Below, piece by piece: positions 61,812 through 64,000 of a stretch of 64,000 nt of DNA. The stretch spans positions 1,612,001-1,676,000 of the forward strand of contig NZ_CP072983.1 of NCBI RefSeq assembly GCF_024397795.1. The letters run 5' to 3'. Made by a program: the position numbers and the translations under genes. Position 1 is the first letter of the stretch. Every line of letters starts with the position of its first letter. Under the pieces are notes generated by a model. That model was not told where the DNA came from. It saw only the letters and a list, made by a program, of their open reading frames with translations, and searched no databases. Origin of the DNA: Lactobacillus intestinalis. GTDB taxonomy: Bacteria > Bacillota > Bacilli > Lactobacillales > Lactobacillaceae.

Positions 61812-61858
61812 CCCCCTAATTTAAATACTAACTTGGATTAAACCAGCAAATTCGGGGG
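61812..61858 (-). promoter_or_regulatory. Leader hairpin burying the antiporter ribosome site
   Basis: On the reverse strand CCCCCGAATTT (61858-61848) pairs with AAATTAGGGGG (61822-61812), ten pairs with one mismatch. The GGGGG is the Shine-Dalgarno. The 25-base loop contains no second stem. The + strand reading also looks like a weak terminator. The rest of the region (61859-62029) holds a GCATTCC/GGAATGC hairpin and nothing else I recognise. Confidence 0.5.
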
Positions 61859-62029
61859 TTTTAATACGATAAGCAAAGTATTAAAAATCACTTGTCTGCT
61901 CCCTTATAAGTCGCTATAATTCATGCGGTAGCATTCCTTAATCTCCACTGGAATGCAAAAACGTCCGCAAAAAATTATAAAGATTTATTTGATTTTTGCA
62001 AGTATCTTTTTAGAAAATAGGGTGAAAAA

Positions 62030-64000
62030 ATGAACTTTTTAAAAATTGCTATCGATTCCAGCATTCAAAACGCTGATTTTGATTCTTGGCAAACCACTAG
62101 TCTAACTGGTGCACAAGGCAGCGAACTAGCTGCGATCGTCATTTCAGATAATAATTACGATTCTTTAAAACAAGCTCACAATCTCCAAGAAACTTCCGGC
62201 TTGGGCATCCCTATTATCACTGTTTCACATGAAACTATTTTACCAACTGAAAAAGATCAAATAATTAAACAAGCTACTTCCTACACTCAAGAAATGGTTC
62301 CGGGCTTCTTAACTGACCTCGTTAATTTTTCAGAAGATCGACCAATCAGTTTTACTACTCCGGGTCATCACAACGGTCTTTATTATGAGAAACATCCCGC
62401 AGGCGTTGTCTTCAATCGCTTTTTTGGTAAGAACTTGATGTACGCCGATACTAGCGACACTGTTCCAGAACTTGGCGATACCATGACACATGGTGGAACT
62501 CCTTTGACTGCCGAACAAAAAGCGGCCGAAACTTATAATGCAGACAAGGTTTACTTCTGTACAAATGGAACTACTAGTGCCAATTCTATCTGTGCCAGTG
62601 CCGTTTTAACAGAGGGAGATTTGGTTCTTTTTGACCGCAACAATCACAAGTCCCTTTATAATAGCGCCTTAGTTATGACTGGGGCTAAACCGGTTTACAT
62701 TCCGACTGACCGGAACGCCTTGGGACTTATCGGTGAAATGGATCCGGATTTTCTGAGCGAAGACAAAATCCGCACAGAAATTGCTAAAGTTGATCCTGAA
62801 AAAGCTAAAGCCAAGCGTCCATTTAGAATGGCCATTATTCAATCTGAAACTTATGATGGACTCTTTTATGATGCTAAATGGTTAATTGACAAAATTGGTA
62901 AACTTTGCGATTACATTCTTTTTGACTGTGCATGGGGTGGTTTTGAACAATTCGTACCAATTATGCGTCATCTTTCTCCGCTCAACTTTGATTTAGGACC
63001 AGAAGACCCGGGAATTTTAGTCACTCAATCACTTCACAAGCAACAAGCTGGGATGGGACAAGCTTCTCAAATTTTAAAGAAAGATGCTCATTTAAAAGGT
63101 CAAAAGCGTTATGTCGACCACAAGCACTTTAACCATGCTTATCTAAAATTTGTCACTTCCAGTTACTCTTACCCACTTTATGCTTCTTTAACTGTTAACT
63201 CTTACTTAACTGCTGGTAAAGGCAACAAAAAATGGTGGAACCAAATTTTACGCTTGGGAATTGAATGGCGTAAGGAATTGCTCAAGAAATCTAAGCTTTT
63301 TAAGCCATTAGTACCAGATGATTTTGCTCAAATTCCAACGGATGAACTTGCTACAAACGCGAAATATTGGAACTTTGATCCCGAAGATAAATGGCACGGC
63401 TTTAATAAAATCGCTAAAGGTGAGGCGATGCTTGATCCACTTAAGATCACGGTCAAAACTCCTGGAATTGATGTTGCAAATGCAAAATATGAAGCTAGTG
63501 GTATTCCTGGTCCAGTTGTGGCAGAATTTTTAATGGAAAAGCGCATCATTCGGGCTAAGGATGACCTATATTCTCTTCTTTTCTTGCTTACTCCAGGCGA
63601 CACTGAAAAAGAGCTCCAGACTTTATTAGACGCCTTTTTAGAATTTGAAAACTTTTACAATGAAGATGCTTCTTTAGAAGTAGTTTTACCAAAACTTGCT
63701 AAAGTTTATGACGATCGCTACCAAGGTTATACTCTTAAACAACTTTGCCAAGAAATGCATGACTACTATAAAGAACATCATACCTTTACTCTTCAGCAAG
63801 AACTATTTGCAAAAACTAACATGCAAAATTATTCCATGACACCAAGTAAGGCCGATACTTTATTCATGAGAAATGAAAGTGAACTGGTGGATTTGGATAA
63901 CGTTTTAGGGCGAATTGCGGCCGAAGGTGCGCTTCCCTATCCTCCAGGTGTATTTATTGTTGCACCTGGAGAAAAATGGTCAAAAATTGATCAAAAATAC
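62030..64000 (+). CDS. Ornithine decarboxylase (Orn/Lys/Arg decarboxylase class I), truncated by window edge
   Basis: The first 657 residues of a PLP-dependent decarboxylase. An N-terminal wing/receiver-like domain is followed by T-P-G-H-H-N-G, F-C-T-N-G-T-T-S-A-N, D-R-N-N-H-K-S, then F-D-C-A-W-G-G, and the PLP-binding Lys in S-L-H-K-Q-Q-A-G (~residue 338). It resembles the inducible ODC of Lactobacillus 30a, which is slightly longer than what is visible. It makes putrescine and consumes a proton. The ATG at 62030 has AGGGTG. Divergent from an APC antiporter. Confidence 0.92.
   Translation, partial: MNFLKIAIDSSIQNADFDSWQTTSLTGAQGSELAAIVISDNNYDSLKQAHNLQETSGLGIPIITVSHETILPTEKDQIIKQATSYTQEMVPGFLTDLVNFSEDRPISFTTPGHHNGLYYEKHPAGVVFNRFFGKNLMYADTSDTVPELGDTMTHGGTPLTAEQKAAETYNADKVYFCTNGTTSANSICASAVLTEGDLVLFDRNNHKSLYNSALVMTGAKPVYIPTDRNALGLIGEMDPDFLSEDKIRTEIAKVDPEKAKAKRPFRMAIIQSETYDGLFYDAKWLIDKIGKLCDYILFDCAWGGFEQFVPIMRHLSPLNFDLGPEDPGILVTQSLHKQQAGMGQASQILKKDAHLKGQKRYVDHKHFNHAYLKFVTSSYSYPLYASLTVNSYLTAGKGNKKWWNQILRLGIEWRKELLKKSKLFKPLVPDDFAQIPTDELATNAKYWNFDPEDKWHGFNKIAKGEAMLDPLKITVKTPGIDVANAKYEASGIPGPVVAEFLMEKRIIRAKDDLYSLLFLLTPGDTEKELQTLLDAFLEFENFYNEDASLEVVLPKLAKVYDDRYQGYTLKQLCQEMHDYYKEHHTFTLQQELFAKTNMQNYSMTPSKADTLFMRNESELVDLDNVLGRIAAEGALPYPPGVFIVAPGEKWSKIDQKY

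Overview
The window is low-GC, densely packed chromosome from a lactobacillus, most likely of the gasseri/johnsonii/acidophilus branch. The evidence is a complete dltXABCD operon, tandem deoxyadenosine/deoxyguanosine kinases, a SLAP-domain surface protein, a helveticin J-type bacteriocin, a CIRCE-controlled Clp ATPase, T-box and purine riboswitch leaders, and a large inducible-type ornithine decarboxylase. I see no rRNA, tRNA, insertion sequence or CRISPR array. The species assignment is inference.

Layout. 1-4.6 kb: amino-acid permeases, a class I amidotransferase-type hydrolase and a membrane protein. 4.7-6.9 kb: Clp ATPase with a perfect CIRCE. 7-11 kb: DUF915-type hydrolase, PTS EIIC, toxin-antitoxin-like small genes, and a DUF975 protein behind a structured RNA. 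11-18 kb: serine hydrolase plus dltDCBAX, then two surface/membrane proteins. 18.3-25.5 kb: a class III lanthipeptide (lanKC-type) cluster with divergent two-component genes. 25.5-29.7 kb: two tandem candidate small RNAs, a CBS protein, a P-type ATPase and a cation/proton antiporter. 29.7-33 kb: a DUF4097 gene broken by a stop codon, and an ABC exporter divergent from an Rgg-type regulator. 33-41 kb: CPBP protease, DUF218 protein, MacB-like ABC protein, aldo/keto reductase, nagB and dNK kinases. 41-44.7 kb: SLAP protein and a helveticin J/holin pair divergent from a phage-like repressor/ImmA pair. 44.8-54 kb: DUF2207 protein, sugar transporter, three NCS2 purine permeases, a MerR regulator and a mazEF module between duplicated sequences. 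54-58.8 kb: T-box-controlled peptide-binding lipoprotein, then a copper operon (two cupredoxins plus a CPC-type P-ATPase) behind a cop box. 58.8-64 kb: a probable type I toxin-antitoxin pair, a second DUF218 protein, an APC antiporter and a truncated ornithine decarboxylase.

The most interesting system is the lanthipeptide locus. Besides LanKC and an ABC exporter it has three small ORFs that are too short for routine calling. They sit upstream of the exporter gene (two) and downstream of lanKC (one). All three contain the same core S-x-[IM]-S-[IV]-[MLF]-C, which is the labionin/lanthionine Ser-xx-Ser-xx-Cys pattern of class III. One of the three carries an in-frame TAA at codon 9. The AgrC/AgrA-like kinase and regulator are transcribed divergently. 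The shared intergenic region has two 9-bp repeats exactly 21 bp apart, the architecture of LytTR-regulator sites. This suggests a peptide-responsive class III lanthipeptide locus.

Other notable items are a phage-switch-like arrangement controlling helveticin plus holin, a type I toxin with an antisense RNA, two tandem small RNAs complementary to Shine-Dalgarno/start-codon sequence, a 14-bp near-palindrome present five times, and a terminator-plus-gene-remnant duplication flanking mazEF.
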